From Agroathelia rolfsii (lineage: Eukaryota > Basidiomycota > Agaricomycetes > Amylocorticiales > Amylocorticiaceae): DNA of 64,000 nt. Shown here in pieces: positions 44,201-56,144 of this stretch (position 1 is its first letter; every line of letters begins with the position of its first letter). The notes beneath the pieces were generated by a model. The model was not told the DNA's origin. It searched no databases and saw nothing but the letters and a program-made list of their open reading frames with translations. Both the position numbers and the translations under genes were made by a program. Location of the stretch: positions 4,092,001 to 4,156,000 of the forward strand of contig JABRWF010000004.1 in NCBI GenBank assembly GCA_018343915.1, written 5' to 3'.

Positions 44201-47200
44201 GTGAGCAGTATAAGACAGACCTGGACAAGGTCGCCGCGCTCGTGTTGAGCCATATCAAGGCCCAGAGCAAGTCCAAGTTGGCCCTCGCAATCTTGGACTA
44301 TGTCAAGAAGGAAGGGTTCAATGTGATGAACACCGACACGAGACTCCACAACGTCCTCCAGGGTCTTGCTGCCCTCGAATCCAAGTGAGTGTCTGCTCAT
44401 GGTTTTGATATTTCTGATTGGACTTTGCTAATGCATGCATGCTCAGATCCTCCACTAATGTCTCCCTCAAGGCTCGCGAGGTCTTGATCGTTGGTCAGAT
44501 GCCCTCGTTTGAGGAGCGTATGATCCAGATGGAGGCCGTCTTGAAGGCTTCGATCACGCATCACTACTATGGTGCTCCAGAAGGCACTGAAAGGTAAATT
44601 CTACCCTAACGCTTCATTGGATATCGACGCAGGAGCTCATTGCTTCACTTTAGAACCCCCGATCCTGAGGTTCTGCGCGAGCTCAGCGACTCGCGGTACA
44701 CCGTCTACGATGTGCTGCCCTCTTTCTTCAACCATGAGGACCCTTACGTCTCCCTGGCCGCATTCGAGGTTTACGTCCGCCGTGCGTACCGCGCATACTC
44801 GCTGCTCTCGATCGACTATGAGTCCGGAGATGGCAACGATATCGAGGGTGGCGATATGCCCACCGTCCTCACCTGGCGCTTCAACCTTGGCAAGTCGCAC
44901 TCGCCTCCGGCGACGCCTCGTGTGACAGACAAGGGGTGAGTTTATCATTTCTTTTTTCTCTTCAAATTGTAGTGTCTAAATAATCTATAGAACTGTGTCT
45001 ATGACGAGGCAAGGCTCTGTCAGCGACTTGACGTACATCATCGGTCGCCACCAGTCGCAGCCCGTCCGCACGGGTGCCATCGCATCATTCCTCGACTTCG
45101 AGTCCTTCGTCAAAGGTCTCGAGCTGGTCGCCAACACACTGCCCGCTTTCAGCCATGAGGAGTATACACGCCGTCACGGTGGAGACGCCCAGCCGCCCAA
45201 TGTGCTCAACGTTGCCCTGCGCATCGACAACGAGCACGACTTCTCCGACGCCGTCTGGTCCGAGAAGATTACGACGCTCGTGAACGACAAGTCGGAGCTG
45301 CTCCGCGGCCACGGCGTGCGCCGTATCTCCGTCCTGATCTGTCGTCCGAACCAGTATCCGCAGTACTTCACCCTGCGCGAGTTTGACGACAACAAGTGGG
45401 CGGAAGAGCAGGCTATCCGTAACATCGAGCCCGCTCTCGCATTCCAGCTTGAGCTTAGCCGTCTCTCCAACTATAAGCTCACGCCCGTCTTCGTCGAGGC
45501 CAAGCAGATCCACATCTACCACGCCGTCGCGAGCGAAAACCAGCTCGACAATCGCTTCTTCGTGCGCGCCCTTATCCGCCCTGGCCGTCTGCGCGGCACG
45601 ATGAGCACGGCCGAGTACCTTGTCTCTGAGACAGACAGGCTCGTGACCAGCGTCTGCGACGCGCTCGAGGTCGTCAGTGCCCAGCACCGCAGCGCGGACT
45701 GCAACCACATCTTCATGAACTTTGTCTACAACCTGCAGGTGACATATGAAGATGTGCTCGAGGCCATCTCCGGCTTCATTGAGCGCCACGGCAAGCGTCT
45801 CTGGCGCCTGCACGTCACCGGCTCGGAGATCCGTATCGCGCTCGAGGATAGCGAGGGCAACGTGACGCCGATCCGCTGCGTGATCGAGAACGTGTCCGGC
45901 TTCGTCGTCAACTACCACGGATACCAAGAGATCACGACCGACAAGGGCACGACGATCCTCAAGTCCATTGGCGAAAAGGGCCCGCTCCACCTCCAGCCCG
46001 TGCACACGGCGTATTCCACCAAGGAGTCCCTCCAGCCTAAGCGTTACCAGGCGCATCTCATCGGCACGACGTACGCGTACGACTTCCCCAGCCTGTTCTC
46101 CAAGGCGCTTAGCAACGTCTGGGTCAAGGCGCGTGAGACGAACCCGTCGTTGACGCTGCCCAAGGGTGACTTGCTCGAGGCGCGCGAGCTCGTCCTCGAC
46201 GAGCACGATCAGCTGGTCGAGGTCGCTGACCGTGCGCCGGGTGGTAACACGATCGGTATGATTGGATGGGTCTTCACGCTCAGGACGCCCGAGTACCCGC
46301 TTGGTCGTCGCGCTGTTGTGATCGCCAACGATATCACGTTCAGGATTGGCTCGTTCGGCCCCGCAGAGGATCAATTCTTCTACCTTGCATCCGAGTACGC
46401 TCGTGAGCAAGGCCTTCCTCGTATCTACCTCTCCGCCAACTCGGGAGCTCGTATCGGTTTGGCCGAGGAGACCATCAACTTGTTCTCTGTCGCCTGGAAC
46501 GAAGAAGGTCATCCCGAGAAGGGCTTTAGCTACATCTACCTCACGCGCGAGAACTGGCTGTCGCTGCAGGAGAAGGGTCAACGTTCGATCCGCGTCAAGG
46601 AGATCGAGGTCGACGGCGAGACCAGGTATCAGATCACGGACGTCATTGGTCTCCAGGATGGTATCGGTGTCGAATCCCTCAAGGGCTCTGGTCTCATCGC
46701 TGGCGTGACCTCGCGTGCGTACGACGACATCTTCACTATCACGCTCGTCACCGCTCGTTCAGTCGGTATCGGTGCTTACCTCGTCCGTCTCGGCGAGCGT
46801 GCCGTCCAGGTCGAGGGTCAGCCAATCATCCTCACCGGTGCGCCGGCGCTCAACAAGGTCCTTGGTCGCGAGGTCTACACTTCCAACTTGCAGCTCGGTG
46901 GCACGCAGATCATGCACAAGAACGGTGTGTCACATCTGACGGCCAACAGCGATCTTGAGGGTGCGACCCATATCCTCGACTGGATGTCGTACGTGCCCGA
47001 GGCTAAGGGCGAGCCACTACCCACCAGGCCGTCAACCGACACTTGGGATCGTGATATCGGCTACGTGCCTCCCAAGGGTGCATATGATCCCCGCTGGTTC
47101 ATTGAGGGCAAGACCGACGAGGAAACTTCCGAATGGCTCAGCGGCTTTTTCGACAAGGGATCGTTCCAGGAGACTCTCAGTGGATGGGCCAAGACTGTCG

Positions 47201-48389
47201 TCGTCGGCCGTGCTCGCCTCGGAGGTATCCCCATGGGTGTCATTGCTGTCGAGACGCGCACCATCGAGCGTATTGTGCCTGCTGATCCTGCTAACCCGGC
47301 TTCGTTTGAGCAGCGCATCATGGAGGCCGGTCAGGTCTGGTACCCCAATTCGGCGTACAAGACTGCCCAGGCGATCTTCGACTTCAACCGCGAGGCGCTG
47401 CCGCTCATCATCTTCGCCAACTGGCGTGGCTTCTCCGGTGGTCAGCAAGACATGTACGACGAGGTTCTCAAGCAGGGTGCCAAGATCGTCGACGGTCTCT
47501 CGAGCTACAAGCAGCCCGTGTTTGTGTACATTGTCCCCAACGGCGAGCTCCGCGGTGGTGCATGGGCCGTGCTTGAGCCATCGATCAACAAAGAGCAGAT
47601 GGAGATGTACGCCGACTACGATGCCCGTGCGGGTGTTCTTGAAGCGGAGGGTATCGTTGAGATCAAGATGCGTCGTGACAAGATTCTGTCGCTCATGACC
47701 CGTCTGGATGATAAGTACGCCGAGTTGAAGAAGGAGTTCGAGGAAACCAAGGGTGATAGTCAGCGTAAGGCCTTAGAAGAGCGCGAGAAGTTCTTGCAGC
47801 CCACGTATAAGCAGATCGCTCTGCTCTATGCTGACCTTCATGAGTACGTTTATGTCGATGCTTGCTTACTGGTGCGGTATTGTTGACTTTTCAATTTTCT
47901 TTAGTCGTGCCGGTCGCATGGAGGCCAAGGGTTGCGCACAGCCTATGACATGGAAGGATGCCCGTCGTTACTTCTACTGGGCTCTTCGCGCTCGCGTCGC
48001 ACGTTCGCGTCACCTTGCTGCGCTCAGCGCTGCTAGCCCGAGCCTCTCGCTTGAGGAGCGCGTTGACATCCTCGAGGAGCTGGCTTCGATTGACTCTACG
48101 ACGGACAACCATGCTGCAGCGGAGGCCCTGGAGCGCGTTGACATCTCATCGACCGTAACACGCCTCAAGAGCGAGCAACTCGTTCGCAACATCTTGGAGT
48201 TGACGCGTGAGAACCACAAGGCTACCATTAGCGGCTTGGTTCGCTTCGCCGATAATCTCTCGGATGAGGACCGCTCGACGCTCATCACGGCCCTGCAGAG
48301 CTCCAAGGGTTCACCCAGTACGTCTTTCTCCTTTAGTAAGATATCATGGAAAGCTGACGATTATTTCAGGTCCCCCATCATACTCGTAA
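41230..48389 (+). CDS. ACC1: Acetyl-CoA carboxylase (cytosolic, multidomain)
   Basis: Catalyses biotin-dependent carboxylation of acetyl-CoA to malonyl-CoA, the committed step of fatty-acid synthesis. Nine exons (41230-41269, 41336-41437, 41492-42382, 42443-44384, 44447-44593, 44654-44935, 44991-47843, 47905-48317, 48370-48389) sum to 6,690 bases in frame, predicting 2,229 residues, the usual fungal size. Domains in order: biotin carboxylase ([20 protein letters not shown]-grasp loop [16 protein letters not shown]), biotin carrier with EVMKM (biotinylated Lys at about residue 714), the central regulatory region, then carboxyltransferase beta and alpha halves ([53 protein letters not shown]). 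Intron 1 holds a CT microsatellite. Codon use is strongly GC-biased, as expected for a highly expressed gene. No defect seen. Confidence 0.97.
41304..41332. repeat. CT-rich microsatellite in ACC1 intron 1
   Basis: The run 'catctctctctctctctctc' continues with 'cctctcttt' immediately before the intron 1 acceptor AG. It acts as the polypyrimidine tract, and such runs often vary in length between strains. Confidence 0.6.
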
Positions 48390-48804
48390 ACATTCTTCCT
48401 TTGTCATTGATTTCTGCTTTTCTGCTGGTTTTGGATTTACTTGTACTCTTGTGTTTCTTTTCTACTCTCCCATTTCTCAAGGCAACCTGCATAATACAAT
48501 CTCACCATATCTTTACTTGCATATATCAGCATTAGACATGTATTCACAACAATGAAATTTCTTGTTCATCTCCGATTTGTGGTTTATTCCTTGCAATAAG
48601 GGAATCAGGACAGATGTATATTATCATTGCGTAAGCATGGGCGTAGACCTCATGTTACCACCACGCCATATTTGAAAATCGATGTAGAATTCTCTAGTTG
48701 TCTGTAATGACTTTTCGAGTAATTATCGTTGGCACATGTCCCTACTACGACCCCGTCCCAACTCTCGGCTACATGACAGTATGCTTCTAATATATTCTCG
48801 TCTA
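48390..48804. other. Convergent 3' intergenic region, ACC1 / DHODH
   Basis: It holds the 3' UTRs of ACC1 (plus) and of the dihydroorotate dehydrogenase gene (minus). T-rich sequence directly follows the ACC1 stop codon. No exon was seen; the apparent open frame that continues to 48535 is ACC1 exon 8 reading through its last intron. Confidence 0.4.
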
Positions 48805-50555
48805 TTATGAAGCAATAGGAGGCACGGCAGCAGCAGCACTATCCGCCAACTTCATTTCCTCACTAGCAGCGGTAGCGGCAGCAGCGTTCGAGTCCAGCTT
48901 ATCACTAAACCCATCCAGCAACTTCTTCAGCTCCTCCGCCTCCTGGATGAGCTTGGTCAAAGTAGCCTTCTCCTTCTTCTCGCTCAGCTCCGTCACGGCC
49001 TTGTCCACTACGGCGGACCACGTCGTGTTCTCCTTCTCCAACAGCGCCGTCAATTCGTCCTTGACACGTCGGCAGAAACCGGCACCGTCGTACCCGAACG
49101 CGGTGTAGACCTGCACAAGCGAGGCGCCGGCACGCGCGTACTCGAGGGCGTCGGCGCCGCTGGAGATGCCGCCGCAGCCGATGAGCGGGATCGACGCGGG
49201 CAGTTGGGCACGCAAGGTGCGTAGGGCCTGCAGCGCGAGGGGTTTCAGTGGTGGGCCGGACAAACCGCCGACTTCTGTGCGGTTTTCTAGAGGAAGGGAG
49301 GGATAGGTGCATTAGACGAGGATGGCAATAATTTGGAAGGGGGCGTATTAAAAGAGAGGGCGCGGCGTCTTACCACTAATGAGCGACGCAGGACGCTGAG
49401 TGGTTGTGTTAGAGACGATGACGGCGTCGACGGAACTGTGCTTGATCGCGTCCGCTACGTCAGCCAGCGCGTTTTCATCGAGGTCGGGCGCGATCTTGAG
49501 CACAATCTTGGGCTTGCGTGCAGCAATGTGGGCAGGAATGAGCTCGTCGCGTGCACGTGTGACGCCGGTGAGGAGTTCCTCAAGTAGTTTGCGCGATTGC
49601 AAACCCCTTGTGTTTATTAAATTAAAGAGAGGATCAGAATATGGCAACGGATGCGCTCACCGAAGCCCAGGCGTATTGGGGCTGGAGACGTTCACAACAA
49701 GGACGTCGGCGAATGGACCAAGTGTCCGCACGCCGGTCACAAAGTCGTCAATAGACTCAGCTGGCGAGGCCTTGTTCTTGCCCAGGTTGATGGCCAATAT
49801 TGATTGGGGACGAAGAGAGGCATTCTCGTTGTCGAGTGGGTTGAAGAAGAGCGGTATGCGTGCGCGCAAGCGGGAGACGACGGAGATGTGTCCTTGTGAA
49901 GGGAAGCCATAACGGTTGATCAGTGCTTCGTCCTCGGGTAGGTGGAATACACGCGGAGTCGGGTTTCCTGGTTGAGGCTTGGGGGTAACACTACCAATCT
50001 CTACCCAGCTGAAGCCGAGATCCAATAGACCTACGAATGAAATGGAGGATGGGTAAGCCAAAAGCTAAAAGAAGCATGGGCTGCTTCACTCCTCACCGTC
50101 GACAGCTTCACCATCCTTGTCAAAGCCAGCTGCGAGACCTATTGGGTTCTTGATGTGCTCTCCCCATAGCTTGATGTTTTGAAAATTAGAATTTGTTAAG
50201 CAAAACCTGGGCGAAAATGATGTACTTGAGCCCCAAGCCTCTCGTCATCGGGAACAACATCCTTAGGACCGAGACCATGGGCCAAAGCTTTCACAGCAAT
50301 CTTATGGCCTGTCTCGGCATCGACAATCTTTCGAAGGGCAGGCGTTACGACATAGCGATGGATTGCAGAGCGCGAATCAGAGTAATAAACTGCCAGCACG
50401 CCAGCGGACACAAGCAACCCGGTTGCATAGAGGCCAGTTCTCAGTGGTGACGAGGATGCAGACGACGACTGGGAGGTAAAGAGTGTTCTATATTGGCCCG
50501 GTGTGAGCCGCCTTCTCGCAGCACCAGCTGCGATGCGCCGCAGAGGCAGAGACAT
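48805..50555 (-). CDS. Dihydroorotate dehydrogenase, class 2, mitochondrial
   Basis: An FMN enzyme that oxidises dihydroorotate to orotate with ubiquinone as acceptor, the fourth step of pyrimidine synthesis, on the inner mitochondrial membrane. The N terminus (ATG at 50553-50555) has an Arg-rich presequence and a membrane helix ([20 protein letters not shown]), which mark class 2. Next come [15 protein letters not shown], a short exon with the FMN-binding segment [18 protein letters not shown], then [20 protein letters not shown] and [36 protein letters not shown] contains the catalytic-base Ser region of class 2, and [20 protein letters not shown] binds the phosphate. The C terminus extends past the family end with a charged, Ala-rich helix (about 80 residues, ending [10 protein letters not shown]) that is not usual. 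Introns number about five. Confidence 0.92.
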
Positions 50556-50819
50556 GAAGACAAGTAGGATAAGAAAGTGCAGTAACTTGAAGTATACCGG
50601 CGGCCCACTGGCAGTTGGACTTTCCTTTGTGAAGTCGACGAAGAATGACCGGAAATGGTCTCCGGCTAAATCGGACCGGAACGGAAGTAAACGAAGATAT
50701 CATGTCCGAGTTTGTTCATCAACGCTGACGAGATGGCCAGTCACAGCGAGCGCAGTTGTCGTGGCCTCTGCGATATCTCTTGCTGGATACCACACATGCC
50801 ATAATATTTATGAACTGAA
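50556..50819. promoter_or_regulatory. Short bidirectional promoter, DHODH / BTB gene
   Basis: Only 264 bases separate the two divergent ATGs (50555 minus and 50820 plus), so the transcription start regions must overlap or abut. No TATA box is obvious. 'cggaaat' and 'cggaac'-like words around 50650-50685 were noticed but not assigned to a factor. Confidence 0.5.
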
Positions 50820-52135
50820 ATGGATGTTCCTAGCAGCCCAAATACTGGTGGTCGTCTAGTTCGACACCCTGACCTATGGTTTTCAGACGGCTCCGTTGTC
50901 CTCCAGGCTGAGACAACTCTCTTCCGGGTACACAAGAGCCAACTCTCTCGGCGCTCCGAGTTCTTTCGCGACCTATTCTCTCTTCCGCAGTCGCAAGAGA
51001 CCGTTACGTCTCCATCTGTGAAGTCCGAGCGCACGATGGAAGGATGTCCCGTCCTTGTCCTTGATGATCTTGCCGACGATGTCGCAAACCTGCTCGCGGT
51101 CCTATATGACGGAACGTAAGCCAGGAAGGACTAGAGGTCATACAACACACGAGCCAATATTTTTTTTCTATTTTACTAGGAGCTTCGGGGATAACGGCCC
51201 AGACGACTTCCATGTTGTTTCTGGTGTTCTACGATTATCTACAAAGTATATCGTGGATTCCCTAAGAGCCAAGGCTATAGCTCATCTGAGTATTGCGTGG
51301 CCAACCAGTCTCAGAGACTGGGACTCACGAGAAGAAGAGGCGCGCGCATATGAAACTGGTAGCTCACGAGAAGAATCTTCTCATAGACCTCGTTACCCCT
51401 CACCTATAGTAAGATGATTCGTATTCTTTATTTATAAAATAACATTATTCACCTTATTATTAGGATGTAATCAACCTTGCGCGCACTGTAGAGGCACCTT
51501 CGCTGCTACCTTCCGCCTTTTATGACCTCTCGCGCTATTCCTTCGCACAAATACTTGAACCTACCGACGAAGCCGAGGCGCTTGCGCTCTTCTCGCGCTC
51601 TTTCATCTCCCCCACCGACTTCCAGAAACTCTCGCTTGGCAAAGAGTCCGCGCAGCAGGCCGTCATCACACTCATCCAAGCCCTGGGTCAGAGCCCACTC
51701 TTTATCTCCCAAAGCCATCGTGACGCATATAGCAGCTCTGCACTCACATCACACAACAACCACCTCCGACGAACCTCCGGTGTTGTAGGCGCGCCAGGGC
51801 GCACATGCACCACTCAAGGCGCATGCCGCAAGGAGTTTGCCGAGCTTGTCGAACTCGCAACGGAGCACTATGTCTTTGACCGCGAGCATGGATGCCTTGA
51901 CCCACTCTACGTCGCTGAGGAGCTCGGACAGCTCATGAGCTCCGAGTTATCCGAGTGTAAGGCGTGCGCACAGAGCCTTGAGCTTTGGTCTGCGCGCGAA
52001 CGGGAGAGGATGTGGAAGTTGATCCCGACATGGTTTAGGCTTGAAGGTGTGGTCACTACAAACTCTCATTTAGGGGCGAGGGCGATTAGCCAAGGTGGAG
52101 GCAAGAAGCCGCAGAAGCGCTTGGGGGTTCAGTGA
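50820..52135 (+). CDS. BTB/POZ domain protein
   Basis: A likely protein-interaction factor, possibly a Cullin-3 substrate adaptor. Three exons (50820-51115, 51180-51408, 51464-52135) sum to 1,197 bases in frame, giving 398 residues. The N-terminal BTB fold is visible at residues about 14-110: HPDLWFSDGSVVLQAETTLF, VHKSQLSRRSEFFRDLFSLP, LDDLADDVANLLAVLYDG, and VVSGVLRLSTKYIVDSLRAKA, the typical post-BTB helices. The C-terminal half has no Kelch, MATH or zinc-finger repeat. It contains a Cys-bearing region (GRTCTTQGACRKEFAELVEL and SECKACAQSLELWSARERER), a layout seen in many basidiomycete BTB proteins of unknown role. It shares a 264-base promoter region with DHODH. Confidence 0.85.
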
Positions 52136-52615
52136 TACTATGTGGGAGATGTTATTTTGTCGCTAGGCACTGTGAGTGGTACGAGCCCTTATTATACTGG
52201 TCTAGTGGCATTGATCTATTTATCTATTTGACTATTATGCTGGATTTGGGATTGGAACATACAATCGGTAAATATCTCGTATACGACTCTTATACATCGA
52301 TTGCAGACCTATAAACATGCATGTACAATAGACAGATTTCTGAATCGCCTTCGAACATGTTTGATTCGGAAGTCCTATAGGCATCACGCTTCCAATTCAA
52401 TAGTCAACACTGGCGCATGTAGTGGATTCGCATATTAGTATATGCTCTATGCAATGCGCATGAATAAAAGATACATCCCTCGTTGTAGGATGGGTTCTAT
52501 GCTTTATACTGTTTGATGTCTTGTACCCTGTTTGGAACTCATCTCAATGTATATCATTGGTAAAAGTAGCGAAAGGATAAAAGGTAGTGAAAACTAGCTG
52601 AGGATAGAATGGTTT
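52136..52615. other. Intergenic region downstream of BTB gene
   Basis: An AT-rich region with the BTB gene 3' UTR on the left. No exon or repeat was supported. It ends at the P450 relict. Confidence 0.3.
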
Positions 52616-52790
52616 TCAAGAGCTCCTTACTAGAGAAGCCTTGATAGGCAGCTCAGGCTTCCCGGAGCCTCCTACAACCTGAGGCCATATTAAACTCCCG
52701 ATGGCGGATCGAATCTCTTTCAAGCTATCGGTCGGTTCGGATACGAGGGCTTGTAGAAGTATACACAAAACGACTGCCACATGGTAATAG
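52616..52790 (-). pseudogene. Relict last exon of a cytochrome P450 (copy C)
   Basis: Only the C-terminal exon of the window's P450 family is left. On the minus strand AVVLCILLQALVSEP matches EVVLASFLRLFVFEP of the copy at 57084, and IWPQVVGGSGKPELPIKASL matches its last strand; the stop is at 52616-52618. Upstream of it no haem loop, ExxR or I-helix can be found before the next element. The exon still has an open frame, so the truncation looks recent or the short frame simply escaped mutation. It sits next to a LINE fragment, a plausible agent of the break. It is too short to be a functional enzyme. Confidence 0.75.
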
Positions 52791-53252
52791 GAATTTACCG
52801 GCGAAAAACGAGCTGTTTTCAATATCAAGTATGCTATTGCCAGTGAGACCTGAGGTTGACAGTAATGCACTGAAGAAACGTCAGAACAGCTACTAGTATG
52901 CAGTTCCATTGCAGTCTCTTGTTAAGTATTAGCGATCATTGAGACCCTGAAGAGTAAGGTTCGGTCAAGGTACTCGTTTCTAGCTTCAAGTTATTACGAC
53001 CCAGCGAGTAAGTGCCTTTATATAGTCTTTCTGTGGGCTAATTTTTGATGTGGGAAAGGAAACCGGGAAAAATATGATTGTAAAATGAAATGGATCAATC
53101 CTGAAAACATGACTGTACCTCGTTAGGTCTCGCCGGTGTATGCTAATACGTAATTGCTTCTTATGACTGCATACAAGGGAGTAAAGTAGTAAGTGATGAT
53201 GCAAGTGCGTAGTCCCTCTCGGATGCCGAAACAAGACGTATAGACAGTTCGC
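52791..53252. other. Unassigned sequence between P450 relict and LINE
   Basis: No domain was recognised in any frame. It may include the 5' remains of the P450 relict or of the LINE, too decayed to read. Confidence 0.3.
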
Positions 53253-54039
53253 TTGCATACAATATGTATAGTAATGTATAGGCTAGTATTAAGGCGTAAC
53301 GCCACTTTTATAAGCGTCAAGATGGTATTAAAGGCCAGAATACTACAGATTCGGAGGAGAATGAAACATAAAGGCGCAAGATGTAGTAAACGACGTACTG
53401 AAAGATGTCATCGAACAGGTTTTTGTTGTGATGCAATCCGTGACACTGTAATGTGTCATGTGGGCCGTCGGGATGTACACACCCGAATAATCCAAACTAT
53501 CCTAGGTCATGGCTTTAGAGGTGACTACTATGCTCGCTTCATTCCCTCTGAGTCAGTCCTATGCCCATGCGACAACACTACTTTCCAAACACGTGACCAC
53601 ATTATTGCTGACTGTCCTCTCTATGATAGTCAACGACACTACATTGTTAAGGCCTCTAGCAGCCTCTCCTCCCCAATTATCCTTAGTACACACAAAGGCC
53701 TTACAGCACTAGCGAAGTTTGTATCGGGCTCAAATGCCTTTACAAAACTTGCTAGATCAACCCTACAATAAAAATGCCCTTAATTTCTCCACCAAAGCAG
53801 GAAATTCATTTGTTAACACCCCCCAATCTTTAACTATATATTTACCCCTCTCCTCCCTCCTTCGTCAATTACCTCAACACAATTAACTGGTCTGCTAACC
53901 TTTCCAGTATCTCCATTATAATAACCCTTATGCCACTACACACCATACTTCCCTATACTGCATAACTTACACTACAGCCTTTACGACACCGTAGTTTGTT
54001 TTTAGCACATGATGCGGTATATAAATGTATAAAAAAAAA
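53253..54039 (+). mobile_element. 5'-truncated LINE (non-LTR retrotransposon) 3' end
   Basis: An open frame to 53771 encodes the extreme C terminus of a LINE reverse-transcriptase polyprotein. It contains the segment TRIIQTILGHGFRGDYYARF, then a zinc-knuckle-like CPCDNTTFQTRDHIIADCPLYD (C-x-C...H...C spacing of zf-RVT), then HKGLTALAKFVSGSNAFTKL, all common in fungal LINE elements. No endonuclease or RT catalytic motif is present, so it is truncated at the 5' side. An untranslated tail of about 260 bases follows and ends 'gcggtatataaatgtat' plus nine A (54031-54039), a typical LINE 3' end. It has no Met start of its own and is not expected to be active. No target-site duplication was found. 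Confidence 0.75.
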
Positions 54040-54186
54040 GTGTCATGTGACTAGATACTTAGAGTAGCTTCGGATTTTGTATGCAGCTACTCATCCGTTT
54101 GACTCCATACGACAACATTGTACGAGACAAGCGGAATATTATTTTCTATGTCGTCTTAAGCTGGTCTAGTTCTGGCTCGCTGCATT

Positions 54187-56144
54187 TTATAACAGTTTTA
54201 CCAAGGAGACCCTCATAGGCAGTTCCGGTTTTCCGGAGCCACCCAGAACGCGAGGCCAGACGACGCCACTCATGTTAAACGCAATCTCCTTATCTTTGGC
54301 TGGTTCAAACACGAATGATTGCAGGATAACGGCTAAAACGACCTCTAGAAAGAGGGCAGACCAGAATTCGGGAAATACTTAGGAATTGAGAAAATCAAGT
54401 TCGGAAAACTTGAAACCGCTGAATAAGGTAAAATCAGTGAGGTTTTTTTAGTAGCTATGCACGGCAATATATATTACGCACATGCATGATCGTTTATCGC
54501 CTGAGAACGTCATCCTGGAGCACAAGCCTATTCAGTATCCCCAGAGGATCGAATAAAAGGTCAAACACTCACAGATTTGCATATACACCAGCTATACGTG
54601 CAGCTGCGACGCTTTCCGGAAGTGGCTTCGGCCACCTATCAAGCTTCCATTAGAAAGCGTCCTCGCCCCAAATAAGTTTATCTCTGTTACACTCAATTAG
54701 CCCGATAATAATATCAGTGCCCTTGGGAATGTGGATACTGGTCATCTCTTTTCCATCAACACCGATGATGGGTCTAGATAGAGGTAGCACACTGTCTTGA
54801 CGAGTCCTGGATTACAATATGAATAATGGAGGAATTCTGTGATTCAGAAGAAACTAACTCTCGAAAAAGTGTAGGAACCGGTGGATAACTGAAAATATAC
54901 GAGTAAACGTCGTTATGGGTTTTGGAGAAGGCTTAACTGAAAGGCACTCACAGTCGTAAGGTTTCTCGACAGACTGCATCGAGATATGGAAGGCTGACCA
55001 GGTCGTGGAAATAAATATCTCCATTGTGCAAATCCGAGGAAACTTCCGTCCGCAATATTCCCTGCACGTCTGGATAACGCGAGAGTAAGTATAACATCCT
55101 GGAGAGTCCAGATGAGGTTGTATCAAATACTGCAAAGATTAATGTTCTGATTTTTAAAAATAAAAATAAAAAACGCGATTGAATTATCATGTTGGATTCA
55201 TTTCATTAGGAGTGAGTACGACATCTGTCCAAGAACTTCGTCCTCAGAGAGCCGGTCTTCCGGTGTGGCATTTTGGTTTGCCTTGAACACCAGTGTGTCA
55301 CTAACACACTATAGATTAGGGGAAAAAATAGGTCCTGTTGGATGAGATCGAGAAATCACCTACATGAATCCTTTTATGGCTTGCGTGTAGAAGGAAGGAG
55401 GTGTGTCTTCATCAAATGTCTCAAAGGAGTAACCTAAGCCAGCGATACCAATAAGCTCAAGGGCAGTTTGTGAAACCCATAGCAACATGTTTAATTCTTG
55501 CGGCTGATTCACTACTTTCTTGCAGATTGCATCGCGAACCTTGTGTACCACTTGATAAAATAGAGGGTCCATGTGCTTTATATGTGTAGTGGAGAACAGC
55601 GGATTCAGCATCTTCCTGTGCTTTTTGTGACGGGTGCCTGTATCAAATAACATTAATCAAATACTTCAATGCAAGTATCGATATGTACAGACCAGCGACA
55701 ACCAAAACACCACTTCCAAGAGTAATCCTATCGGTTCTACAATACAAGCACGTCCACGTAGGCATCAGCGCGCTCCAAATTCCACTCAGGCTCTTCGAAT
55801 GAGTGCATATCCTTGATTAATACATGATAGAGAGCAAGAGGATCCGATATCCAGAGCTCCTTTGTCCCAGATAATCCCCAATGCCAGATAACACGCCCGA
55901 ATTTGTTTGACATACGCCCATGTCAATCCCACGAATCTGGGTCAAAAAACTCTCCCAAGTTTCCTTTGTGGTATGAGATCAACTAAGGCGAGGAAGAAAA
56001 TTTAAATTTAACTCTAAGGAATGAACCCATCTCAGGGCTTGGAATATTGTCCGAGTCTGACTTCGTGAATATTATCGCAATCAAATGCGAAAGCAGCCAT
56101 TCAGTCAAGCTAGATAGCAGGAGTTGATATATCAGATTTGACAT
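54187..56144 (-). pseudogene. Cytochrome P450 pseudogene (copy D)
   Basis: A full-length but broken member of the same P450 family. The frame can be followed from an ATG at 56144 through the hinge (FTKSDSDNIPSPEMGSF), C-helix region (RHKKHRKMLNPLFS), I-helix (FAVFDTTSSGLSRMLYLLS), ExxR (CRETLRL) and C terminus (LGGSGKPELPMRVSLVKLL, stop at 54187). Two nonsense codons interrupt it: TGA at 55923-55925 where paralogues have Trp (SWDWHA), and TAA at 54650-54652 where they have Glu (EWKPDRW). The haem loop reads FSGDKRSC, with Asp (54496-54498) instead of the invariant fourth-position Gly. Together these show loss of function. Splice sites look mostly preserved, so decay is fairly recent. Confidence 0.85.

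Noticed and set aside
41455..46581. Long antisense open frames over ACC1 (268, 358 and 498 codons on the minus strand)
   Set aside because: They mirror the strongly GC-biased codons of ACC1. They have no motifs, no introns of their own and are fully explained by the sense gene.
53455..54049. 'gtgtcatgtg' occurs at 53455-53464 and right after the LINE poly-A at 54040-54049, like a target-site duplication
   Set aside because: The first copy lies inside the LINE coding fragment and not upstream of it, so it cannot be the 5' target duplicate.
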